Assembly (NCBI GenBank): GCA_023433965.1
Contig: JAEYTQ010000481.1
Location: 1-5,073, forward strand
Origin: Pseudomonadota bacterium
GTDB taxonomy: Bacteria > Pseudomonadota > Alphaproteobacteria > Rhizobiales > Xanthobacteraceae
Reading direction: 5' to 3'
Length of the DNA: 5,073 bases
A program made the position numbers and the translations under genes. Each line of letters opens with the position of its first letter. Position 1 is the stretch's first letter. Positions 1 to 4,612 of this stretch are shown here, one piece after another. Under the pieces are notes generated by a model that was not told the origin of the DNA, did no database searches, and saw only the letters and a list, made by a program, of their open reading frames with translations.

Positions 1-191
1 TCGGCCCTGCCGTCGTAGCTGCGAAACTGCTGCCCGTATCCGTCGGGCTTGCCGGCGGGCTCGGTGAAGATCGCGGCGGGAATGTCGACCGAGGTTCCGG
101 ATTCCGGGACGCGGTAGGTCCTCCAGCCGTTCGCCGAGGCGACCGAGGATGTCGCGCAGAGTACGATGATGGCGGCAACCAGTGTCTTCAT
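1..191 (-). CDS. Secreted hypothetical protein, N-terminal part only
   Basis: This gene starts at an ATG at 191 (minus strand) and runs off the left edge, so only the first 63 residues are visible. The N-terminus is a standard Sec signal peptide: Met-Lys, then a hydrophobic stretch (about residues 4-15), then an Ala-Ser-Ala signal peptidase I site predicting cleavage after residue 20. The mature part begins NGWRTYRVPESGTSVDIP and is soluble-looking, so a periplasmic or exported location is inferred. I do not recognise a characterised family; similar short exported proteins of unknown function are common in Bradyrhizobium (memory, not a search). The start lies 10 bases downstream of the stop of the 72-residue gene at 202-420, so the two are probably cotranscribed. 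The ribosome binding site is weak (TGATGAG, about 5 bases before the ATG, overlapping the upstream stop codon). Confidence 0.8.
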   Translation of the reverse strand, partial: MKTLVAAIIVLCATSSVASANGWRTYRVPESGTSVDIPAAIFTEPAGKPDGYGQQFRSYDGRA

Positions 192-201
192 TTTGGTCTC
201 A

Positions 202-420
202 TCACTTGCGCGGAGCCAGTTGCAGCTCCATCAGAGCGATCCGTTGCAGAGCCGCGACGTTGCGCTCGCCCGCGCCGGCGGTCCGCAGGATGGACTCGGC
301 GAGCACGTTGACGTGAGATGCATGCACCGGCTCCGGCAGGCTTGCAACGGCAGCTTCCAGGGCGCGCGTCATGACGTCGATCACCTCGGGAGAAAATTCA
401 GCGTTGGAAAAATTCTTCAT
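202..420 (-). CDS. Small conserved hypothetical protein (72 aa)
   Basis: A 72-residue soluble protein beginning MKNFSNAEFSPEVIDVMT and ending with the helix-like segment NVAALQRIALMELQLAPRK. It is predicted to be mostly helical (VIDVMTRALEAAVASL, then HVNVLAESILRTA), with no signal peptide or membrane segment. It resembles a family of short proteins of unknown function that I recall as common in Bradyrhizobium, with the pattern FSPEVI-VMT-AL near the N-terminus and AESILRTA-GER in the middle. The start is uncertain. The frame is open upstream to a TTG at 528 and has another ATG at 450, but neither has a convincing ribosome binding site. The extra residues (Pro- and Arg-rich) look non-coding, and the recognisable family sequence begins at the ATG at 420, so that start was chosen. 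It lies between the polysaccharide gene upstream and a secreted protein 10 bases downstream. Confidence 0.7.
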   Translation of the reverse strand: MKNFSNAEFSPEVIDVMTRALEAAVASLPEPVHASHVNVLAESILRTAGAGERNVAALQRIALMELQLAPRK

Positions 421-619
421 CGGGTGCGCCGGCCGCGGGGTGCGGACCATCGGTTCAACGCCGGGAAAAAATGGAAGTTCCTTTTGGACGCGCGGCCTCA
501 GAGCCGGATCGCACAGGACCGTCGGCAAGGAGACGCAAGGGTCCGCATGGACCGGCGGGCCGCATCAGGCCGATAGCGACATCGCGCAGCAGGCAGAGGA
601 CGGCGCCAGCGTGACATGG

Positions 620-2764
620 TCATACCGCAAGGCCCAATGCGTCACCCTCGGGTCGAGGCGCCACAGCGCCGGCGGGCGCGTGATTGACGACAAGGCCGGT
701 CGGCACGCCGGCGTATTTCGAGAGGGCGGCGGTGACTCGGCGCATCGCGGGCGAGCCGAGCTCGCCGGCGCGCGCCACCAGAACGATCAGGTCCACGTGC
801 GCGGCCAGGGCGATGGCATCGGGCTGCAAGGCGAGATTGCCGGCGTGGACGATGATCAGGTCGAACTCCGACCGGATATCGTCCTCAGGGCTCGCATCGG
901 ATTTTCGGCCGGCACTGAGGAGCTCGTCGATCGACTGAAGTCCGGCCGTGGTCGAGCCGTCCTGCCATTCCGTCACCGGCGGCTGGCTGCCGGCGAATTC
1001 CGGCTGAAGCCGGATCAGCACGCTCATCATGCCGCGATTGACGGCAGCACGATTGAGGCCGCGCGCAACGGTGTTGCCGCCAGCGCTCTTGCCGACGGAC
1101 AGCACCAGCGCGACCTTGCAGCCGCGCACCGGCACATGCTCAATGCGCTCGAGCAGCGGCCGCAGATGGGAGCCGAGATCGAGCTCGGCCGCCGCTGCGA
1201 CCGGTCTTTGCCAGACGGTGTTGATCCCGGCCACAGGCGCCAGCTCGGGGATGCGGGCCCAGACCGGAAGGTGGGGCATCGCCTCGGCCTGGCGCAGGCC
1301 CGCGCCCGGAGGCTGCACGTGTCGGCCGGGGGCATCCTCCGCTGCGACGGAGGCCGGCGCCTGGATGGATGCCGCCTCATCGGCGGACCGGCTCGCCATC
1401 ACCGCAACGGCGGCGGTCGACGTCAGCAGCGAGCCGATCACCAATGCTGCGAGCAGCAAGGCGAGCGGCGGACGCGTCGAGCGCAGCGGCGGAATGGCGA
1501 CCGAGGCGACCTTTGTCTGTGACGCCTGCAGCTGACGCTGCTCATTGGTGGACTTGAACCGCGACAGGAACTGCTCGTAGATGTTCCTGTTGGCATCGGC
1601 GTCGCGCTGCAGCTCTTGCAGCTTCACCAGCGCCTGGCCGTCGATCAGCATCTTGGTCTCGAAGGCCCTGAGCTGCTTTTCCAGCGCGTTCTGCTGCTCG
1701 AGCTGGGCCTCGTATTCGGACTTGGCCGTCTCTATGTTCTTCTTCCGCTCGATCTCGATCTGCCGGTTGATGTCGGCGAGCTGGCTGTTGGAGATCGCGA
1801 GATCCGGATGACGGTCGCCATACACCGCCTTCTTCTGCGCGATCTGCTCGTTCAGGGCCGAGCGCTGCGCGCGCAGCATGCTGAGCAGATCCTGCTTCAC
1901 CGGTCCTTCGACATTGGCCTTGAGATCGCGTTGCACCTGCTCGTAGCGCGCCTTGGCTTCCTCGGTGCGCAGACGCGCGGCGGAGACCTGCTGGGTGAGG
2001 TCGGTCACCCGCAATTGCTGCGTGGTGGATTCCTTGCCGGCGTTGACGATCTTGTGCTCGAGGCGGAAGGCCGCGACGGCGTCTTCCGAGGCGCGCAGGC
2101 GCTCGCTCAGCGTCTTCAGCCGGTCCTGGAGCCAGCCGGCCGCCTCGTCGGTCGCCTCGGTGCGAACGCGGCCCTGGCTGGCGACGAACGCCTCCGCAAT
2201 GGCATTGGCGTAGTAGGCGGCGCGATCGGGGCGGTTCGAGGTGAACGAAATCGCAATGACGTAGGTGAGCCCGCGCCTTGTGATCTCGAGGCGGTTGCGG
2301 AATCGTTCGAGCAGGCGCGTCATGTCGGTATAGCCGCGCGAGATGTCCTCGTCGTCGGCGATCTTGAGCTGCTCGATCAAGGGGCGGAGAAAGCCGTCGG
2401 ATTTGGCGATCTCGATCTGGCTCTGCAGCGCAGCGGTATCCTGGCCGATGCCGGGCAGCACCTCCTGGTCCGAGGTCACGCGCAGCTCGCGGGGATCGAG
2501 CACGACCAGCGCCGTGGCGGCGTAGCGGACCGGAAGAACGACCAGAGCCAGGACGCCGAGCGCGAACAGCGCCAGGGCCAGCGTCAGAATACGCCGGCCA
2601 TTCTCGCGCAGGAAGGCGAGCGTGCCGGAGACGGTCAGCGATCCCTTGATCAGGGCCGGCGCGGCGCCCTCAGGCTTCACCCTCGCAGCCCGCGGCACGT
2701 CCCACGAAGCCGCTTGCTCCGTCGGGGCGATGCTTCGCGGAGATGCGCGGCTACCGGACGCCAT
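620..2764 (-). CDS. Wzz/GumC/ExoP-type exopolysaccharide co-polymerase with degenerate kinase domain
   Basis: This 714-residue inner-membrane protein belongs to the polysaccharide co-polymerase family that sets chain length and helps export in Wzy-type exopolysaccharide pathways. Seen in order: a cytoplasmic N-tail (1-45); a Wzz-type N-terminal segment with the first membrane helix (about 59-78); a periplasmic part with long coiled coils (about 205-410) carrying the family motif YGDRHPDL (315-322); a GNVR-like segment with LQELQRDADANRNIYEQFLS (382-401); a proline-rich stretch (425-433); and a second membrane helix (about 434-457). The C-terminal P-loop-type domain (about 545-700) matches the cytoplasmic tyrosine-kinase module of ExoP/Wzc, but its nucleotide-binding motifs are degenerate: the Walker A position reads SAGGNTVA, and Walker B reads FDLIIVHAG with His for Asp. 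There is no tyrosine cluster at the end. The length fits one-piece ExoP/GumC fusions. The start is the only ATG near the family N-terminus; its ribosome binding site is weak. No glycosyltransferase or outer-membrane exporter lies in this window, so the polymer is unknown. Confidence 0.9.
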   Translation of the reverse strand: MASGSRASPRSIAPTEQAASWDVPRAARVKPEGAAPALIKGSLTVSGTLAFLRENGRRILTLALALFALGVLALVVLPVRYAATALVVLDPRELRVTSDQEVLPGIGQDTAALQSQIEIAKSDGFLRPLIEQLKIADDEDISRGYTDMTRLLERFRNRLEITRRGLTYVIAISFTSNRPDRAAYYANAIAEAFVASQGRVRTEATDEAAGWLQDRLKTLSERLRASEDAVAAFRLEHKIVNAGKESTTQQLRVTDLTQQVSAARLRTEEAKARYEQVQRDLKANVEGPVKQDLLSMLRAQRSALNEQIAQKKAVYGDRHPDLAISNSQLADINRQIEIERKKNIETAKSEYEAQLEQQNALEKQLRAFETKMLIDGQALVKLQELQRDADANRNIYEQFLSRFKSTNEQRQLQASQTKVASVAIPPLRSTRPPLALLLAALVIGSLLTSTAAVAVMASRSADEAASIQAPASVAAEDAPGRHVQPPGAGLRQAEAMPHLPVWARIPELAPVAGINTVWQRPVAAAAELDLGSHLRPLLERIEHVPVRGCKVALVLSVGKSAGGNTVARGLNRAAVNRGMMSVLIRLQPEFAGSQPPVTEWQDGSTTAGLQSIDELLSAGRKSDASPEDDIRSEFDLIIVHAGNLALQPDAIALAAHVDLIVLVARAGELGSPAMRRVTAALSKYAGVPTGLVVNHAPAGAVAPRPEGDALGLAV

Positions 2765-2797
2765 GGGGTGGGACTCGAAATCAACTGACTGTCATAG

Positions 2798-2823
2798 CTC
2801 TGAGGCTTGGCTCAGAGGCTTGT
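2798..2823. repeat. 13-bp tandem repeat that is also a 7-bp inverted repeat (operator-like)
   Basis: Two 13-base units, CTCTGAGGCTTGG (2798-2810) and CTCAGAGGCTTGT (2811-2823), match at 11 of 13 positions. The same bases form a perfect inverted repeat, CTCTGAG (2798-2804) with CTCAGAG (2811-2817), separated by 6 bases. The element lies 34 bases upstream of the start codon of the minus-strand polysaccharide gene and in the leader region of the divergent plus-strand gene. Such symmetry suits a dimeric repressor or activator site, but no regulator is identified. It would also form a short RNA hairpin in the 5' leader of either transcript. Confidence 0.4.
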
Positions 2824-2839
2824 CACACCGTAAATATCC

Positions 2840-2847
2840 ATGGTTAA
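2840..2847 (-). promoter_or_regulatory. Possible CtrA half-site (TTAACCAT on minus strand)
   Basis: Read on the minus strand, the bases are TTAACCAT, identical to the half-site known for the alphaproteobacterial cell-cycle regulator CtrA. It lies 76 bases upstream of the polysaccharide co-polymerase start and points towards that gene. An 8-base match can arise by chance, and no full TTAA-N7-TTAA site is present, so this is only a candidate. Confidence 0.25.
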
Positions 2848-2857
2848 CCGGCGGTTA
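2845..2857. repeat. 13-bp palindrome TAACCG-G-CGGTTA
   Basis: A perfect palindrome with 6-base arms around one central base sits in the divergent intergenic region, overlapping the CtrA-like half-site and the self-complementary GGTTAACC (2842-2849). It is a plausible protein-binding site between two divergent genes. No known regulator consensus was recognised for the full palindrome. Confidence 0.35.
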
Positions 2858-2949
2858 CGGCCGCCGCGCGAAAGCCTCACGGCCCGCCGCGCGGGGGCGC
2901 ATGGAACGGGATGGCGAGAACGGCGTTCCGCTCCCCAGGGAATTCTGCG

Positions 2950-3276
2950 ATGCCGACCAAGCCCACCATCGCGCGCATCTGGCGCGGCCGGACTCGCCGC
3001 GATCTCGCCGACGCCTACCAGGCCTATCTCCAGGCCGAAGGTATTCCGCCGCTGCTCGAGACGGCGCTCGGCGTGCAGCAATTGCGCGAGGACCGCGACG
3101 AGGAGACGTGGTTCACGACCATCTCCTATTGGGCGGACATCGCGGCGATGACGGCCTTCACCAAGGGCGAGCCGACCAAGGTGCATCACCTCGCGCGCGA
3201 CGCGGAATTCCTGATCGAGCTGCCGGAGCGCATCGAGATCCACCGCATCCTGATCGACCAGCATGGCTTGCGCTGA
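2950..3276 (+). CDS. Small dimeric alpha/beta-barrel (ABM-like) protein
   Basis: A 108-residue soluble protein. It has the layout of the antibiotic-biosynthesis-monooxygenase (ABM)/dimeric ferredoxin-like barrel superfamily. A first strand (IARIWRGR, about residues 7-14) is followed by a helix containing DLADAYQAYLQAEGIPPL and a central strand region with GVQQLR and TWFTTISYW. A second helix (DIAAMTAFT) and a last strand with IEIHRIL complete the pattern. Members act on small aromatic or haem-like substrates or are non-enzymatic; no substrate can be read from the sequence. I recall similar proteins annotated as ABM or hypothetical in Bradyrhizobium. The ATG at 2950 was chosen because AGGGAA (2937-2942) is well placed before it; an in-frame ATG at 2911 would add 13 unlikely residues. 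It is transcribed away from the polysaccharide gene. The stop is at 3274-3276, and the next clear terminator is about 190 bases downstream. Confidence 0.8.
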   Translation: MPTKPTIARIWRGRTRRDLADAYQAYLQAEGIPPLLETALGVQQLREDRDEETWFTTISYWADIAAMTAFTKGEPTKVHHLARDAEFLIELPERIEIHRILIDQHGLR

Positions 3277-3376
3277 AGGACCGAGGCTGCAGAGAGCAGA
3301 GGCTGTTGCGCCGTCAGAGGTTCAAGTGCTCGCGGCTGTGCGGTTTCGCCGCAATGGTTCGGCCGGAATGAATCAC

Positions 3377-3382
3377 TATAGT
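3377..3382 (+). promoter_or_regulatory. Possible -10 element (TATAGT)
   Basis: TATAGT stands out in an otherwise GC-rich spacer and resembles a housekeeping sigma -10 box (5 of 6 to TATAAT). It would place a transcription start at about 3389-3390, almost at the ATG at 3392, so the message would be nearly leaderless for the small ORF. No good -35 box is visible 16-18 bases upstream, so the call is weak. Confidence 0.2.
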
Positions 3383-3391
3383 CGTAATGTC

Positions 3392-3469
3392 ATGGCATAT
3401 GTCGTCGACATAGACGCGCGCACCGCGCGTTTCGGTCTTCACGCCGGCCGCCTCCAAGCAGGCGGTTAG
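3392..3469 (+). CDS. Possible 25-codon small ORF upstream of the rnk pair
   Basis: The frame encodes MAYVVDIDARTARFGLHAGRLQAGG and stops at TAG 3467-3469, directly against the first base of the terminator stem at 3470. An in-frame ATG at 3368 would make it 33 residues, and the frame is open further upstream. No good ribosome binding site precedes either ATG, but a TATAGT just upstream would allow a near-leaderless message. The peptide has no membrane segment and no obvious run of one amino acid, so it is not a classical amino-acid attenuator leader. It could be a leader peptide for the rnk genes, a stand-alone small protein, or chance. The ORF also contains two of the hairpins described nearby, which argues that the RNA structure may matter more than the peptide. 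Confidence 0.3.
   Translation: MAYVVDIDARTARFGLHAGRLQAGG
3398..3412. repeat. 15-bp perfect palindrome at the small ORF start
   Basis: TATGTCG-T-CGACATA has 7-base arms around one central base, straddling codons 3-7 of the small ORF and lying just downstream of the possible -10 box. As RNA the loop would be too tight for the full stem, so a DNA-binding site for a dimeric regulator is the more natural reading. No regulator is identified. Confidence 0.35.
3414..3465 (+). other. Two hairpins just upstream of the terminator
   Basis: ACGCGCG (3414-3420) pairs with CGCGCGT (3424-3430) across a 3-base loop, and CCGCCT (3448-3453) pairs with AGGCGG (3460-3465) across a 6-base loop. Together with the terminator they make three stems in about 80 bases, the density expected of a small RNA or a regulatory leader. 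The second stem can be extended: CCGG at 3444-3447 can pair with CCGG at 3470-3473 across a 4-base bulge. This would use up the first bases of the terminator stem. The pairings are read directly; their function is inferred. Confidence 0.4.
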
Positions 3470-3502
3470 CCGGACGGTGCTGCGCGCCGTCCGGGCTCTT
3501 TT
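3469..3502 (+). terminator. Rho-independent terminator
   Basis: CCGGACGG (3470-3477) pairs perfectly with CCGTCCGG (3487-3494). The stem can grow inward through a wobble pair to leave a 3-base loop, giving about 11 pairs, and it is followed by GCTCTTTT (3495-3502). Strength and polarity fit a plus-strand terminator; the reverse orientation has no T-run. It stops transcripts coming from the small ORF region and the ABM-like gene. It lies only 43 bases before the ribosome binding site of the first rnk gene, so that gene must use either read-through or a promoter squeezed into or upstream of it. Confidence 0.75.
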
Positions 3503-3513
3503 CCAGCTTTCGT

Positions 3514-3532
3514 GACCTCCACCCGAGAGGTC
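3514..3532 (+). other. Hairpin in rnk leader
   Basis: GACCTC (3514-3519) pairs with GAGGTC (3527-3532) across a 7-base loop, between the terminator T-run and the ribosome binding site of the first rnk gene. It could shape the leader RNA, but a 6-bp stem is short and may be incidental. Confidence 0.3.
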
Positions 3533-3544
3533 GTATTGAAGCAG

Positions 3545-3550
3545 AAGGAG
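3545..3550 (+). promoter_or_regulatory. Ribosome binding site deciding a GTG start
   Basis: AAGGAG lies 6 bases before the GTG at 3557, an ideal Shine-Dalgarno sequence and spacing. It decides the start of the first Rnk-type gene in favour of this GTG rather than the upstream in-frame GTG at 3512, which has no such site. Confidence 0.75.
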
Positions 3551-3556
3551 TGTGCC

Positions 3557-4021
3557 GTGCTGCCTCTTCCTAAAATCGCGCTCAACGCATCCGACTATCC
3601 CAGGCTCGAACAGCTTGCCCGCCGCGCCGCACAGAGGGGTGATCCTGACGGAGTCTTCCTCCTAGGTGAGATCAACCGCGCCGACATCGTGCCGGACGCG
3701 TTGGACGATCTTCCTTCGCGGGTGACCGTCGGATCATGGGTCACTTTCGGTACGAATTGGGGCGTTCCACGACGCACCGTTCACCTGGTCTGGCCTGAGG
3801 AATGTTGGTCCGATCCCGCGCGGATTTCGGTCCTCTCGCCTTTGGGCGCAGCTTTAATCGGCCTGCGTGTAGGCGATCATATGCCTTACCTCGTGGCCGG
3901 CTGCCTGAACGTCGTGCGTGTTCAGAACGTCGCCTCATCGAGCCCGAACGTCGTCCCTCTTGTCCGGCCAAGCCGGCGCAGCAGGCCGCTCGACGACGAC
4001 CCCGGACCAAGCGCAGCCTAG
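3557..4021 (+). CDS. Divergent Rnk/GreA-GreB C-terminal family protein (first of tandem pair)
   Basis: This 154-residue protein belongs to the Rnk-like branch of the GreA/GreB C-terminal domain family, cytoplasmic proteins that bind RNA polymerase near the secondary channel; E. coli Rnk is the reference. Seen: the N-terminal start LPKIALNASDYPRLEQLA, a short helical region (about 10-50) in place of the long Gre coiled coil, then the FKBP-like domain (about 55-122). The domain contains VGSWVTFGTNWGVPRRTVHLVWPEE (58-82, quoted in part) and the family signature ISVLSPLGAALIGLRVGD (90-107). An extra Arg/Pro/Asp-rich tail (about 125-154) looks disordered and is absent from E. coli Rnk. The DDE-poor linker and odd Trp/Cys residues (W68, W79, C83) make it more divergent than its neighbour. 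The GTG start has an ideal AAGGAG. The stop codon overlaps the ribosome binding site of the next gene, so the two are translationally linked. Confidence 0.8.
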   Translation: MLPLPKIALNASDYPRLEQLARRAAQRGDPDGVFLLGEINRADIVPDALDDLPSRVTVGSWVTFGTNWGVPRRTVHLVWPEECWSDPARISVLSPLGAALIGLRVGDHMPYLVAGCLNVVRVQNVASSSPNVVPLVRPSRRSRPLDDDPGPSAA

Positions 4022-4031
4022 GAGACATCAA

Positions 4032-4445
4032 ATGCACAACCTCGAAATCGAAATTCGAAGAGAACAGTCGGCGTTGCCGCCAATCAAGATCGCAGCAGAC
4101 GAATCGCAGCGTCTCAACTCGCTGGCGAACTCGACCATGGATCTGTTTCCCCGGGTCGCCCAGTTTCTGGCCCGGGAACTGGAACGCGCAACGATCGCGC
4201 AAGAGAGCGATTTGAGCGGCGTGGTCAGGATGGGCTCCAGAGTGACCTATCGCGACGACGAGACGGGCGCGAGTCGAGAGATCGTGCTGGTCTATCCGCA
4301 CGAGGCGAACATCGAGCTCGACCGCATTTCGATTCTGACGCCCGTCGGAGCGGCCCTGATCGGCCTTTCGCAGGGACAGCGGATCGAGTTCGAGACGCCC
4401 GACAAGCGGACGAGAGGGCTCACCGTTCTCGCCGTCTCCCGATGA
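4032..4445 (+). CDS. rnk: Rnk-type nucleoside diphosphate kinase regulator (second of tandem pair)
   Basis: This 137-residue protein matches Rnk (E. coli Rnk is 136 residues). An N-terminal short helical hairpin has IKIAADESQRLNSLANS (18-34) and VAQFLARELERATI (42-55). A GreA/GreB C-terminal FKBP-like domain (about 66-136) has MGSRVTYRDD (67-76), IVLVYPHEA (84-92) and the signature ISILTPVGAALIGLSQGQ (99-116). Rnk binds RNA polymerase and competes with Gre factors and DksA; the name comes from its effect on nucleoside diphosphate kinase levels in E. coli. The coiled coil is too short to reach the active site, so it should not stimulate RNA cleavage (family knowledge). The ATG at 4032 follows GGAG at 4021-4024, which overlaps the previous stop codon, with 10 bases between the two genes; the pair is one operon. 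An in-frame upstream start at 3918 lies inside the first gene and is rejected. A UUCG-capped hairpin follows 40 bases after the stop. Confidence 0.88.
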   Translation: MHNLEIEIRREQSALPPIKIAADESQRLNSLANSTMDLFPRVAQFLARELERATIAQESDLSGVVRMGSRVTYRDDETGASREIVLVYPHEANIELDRISILTPVGAALIGLSQGQRIEFETPDKRTRGLTVLAVSR

Positions 4446-4484
4446 AGGGGACGGCATCTGACTTGCGCATGGGCTTCTCCGACA

Positions 4485-4508
4485 GGAACGCGCCTTCGGG
4501 CGCGTTCC
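4485..4508 (+). terminator. UUCG-capped hairpin after the rnk pair
   Basis: GGAACGCGCC (4485-4494) and GGCGCGTTCC (4499-4508) form a perfect 10-bp stem closed by C(TTCG)G, a very stable tetraloop. It lies 40 bases after the second rnk stop. There is no T-run on either side, so it is either a terminator of the T-poor type often seen in GC-rich genomes or a 3'-end stabilising structure. The stem is certain; the terminator call is inferred. Confidence 0.55.
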
Positions 4509-4519
4509 GTGCGCGGGCC

Positions 4520-4612
4520 CAGAGCAGCCACGCAGAGGCCGGCCTCGTGCAGGAACGCCTCCGCGCTCTTCGCAATTGAGCTGTCGTCAGGCACGACAAC
4601 GGGAATAGCCAT
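4520..4612 (-). pseudogene. Possible response-regulator receiver remnant (N-terminal fragment)
   Basis: On the minus strand a frame starting at the ATG at 4612 reads MAIPVVVPDDSSIAKSAEAF, then LHEAGLCVAAL. This resembles the start of a CheY/FixJ-type receiver domain: beta-1, the paired acidic residues DD, the SSI-K helix start, then FL-EAG--V leading to beta-2. Beyond residue 31 the likeness stops, and the phosphorylatable Asp region, the Thr/Ser and the Lys are not found. The frame has no ribosome binding site and its first bases overlap the start codon of the plus-strand membrane protein. It is either a decayed fragment or chance; it is not called as a working gene. Confidence 0.2.

Noticed and set aside
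475..489. GGAAGTTCC followed by TTTT as a plus-strand terminator
   Set aside because: The palindrome leaves no room for an RNA loop, and there is no plus-strand gene ending here.
1079..1096. VGKS in the co-polymerase as an intact Walker A
   Set aside because: Aligned with the following TVA--L--AA helix, the P-loop Lys-Ser falls on Gly-Asn four residues later; the VGKS is not preceded by the needed glycine pattern and is out of register.
371..1522. Long plus-strand open frame (383 codons)
   Set aside because: It lies antisense to the C-terminal part of the clear polysaccharide co-polymerase. Its translation is Arg/Gly/His-rich, low in family-like pattern, and has no ribosome binding site. 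It is open because of GC-rich codon bias on the other strand.
1616..2788. Long plus-strand open frame (390 codons)
   Set aside because: It is antisense to the N-terminal and coiled-coil part of the co-polymerase; the Leu-rich translation is the mirror of Glu/Gln-rich coiled-coil codons.
2861..2893. Direct repeat of CCGCCGCGCG (2861-2870 and 2884-2893)
   Set aside because: Low-complexity GC-rich sequence of this kind recurs by chance in a genome with this base composition; there are only two copies and no further structure.
2812..3264. Minus-strand frame opposite the ABM-like gene
   Set aside because: The plus-strand frame has a good ribosome binding site and a recognisable alpha/beta-barrel pattern; the minus frame has neither.
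3283..3305. GAGGCTG direct repeat (3283-3289 and 3299-3305)
   Set aside because: It is only 7 bases in two copies, after a gene end, with no symmetry or conserved context.
3918..4031. Upstream in-frame extension of the second rnk gene
   Set aside because: It would lie inside the first rnk gene, and the added residues are Arg/Ser/Pro-rich; GGAG before the ATG at 4032 and the E. coli Rnk length both favour the shorter form.
3741..4457. Minus-strand frame opposite the rnk pair
   Set aside because: Both Rnk-type genes are well supported on the plus strand; this translation is Arg-rich and shows no domain.
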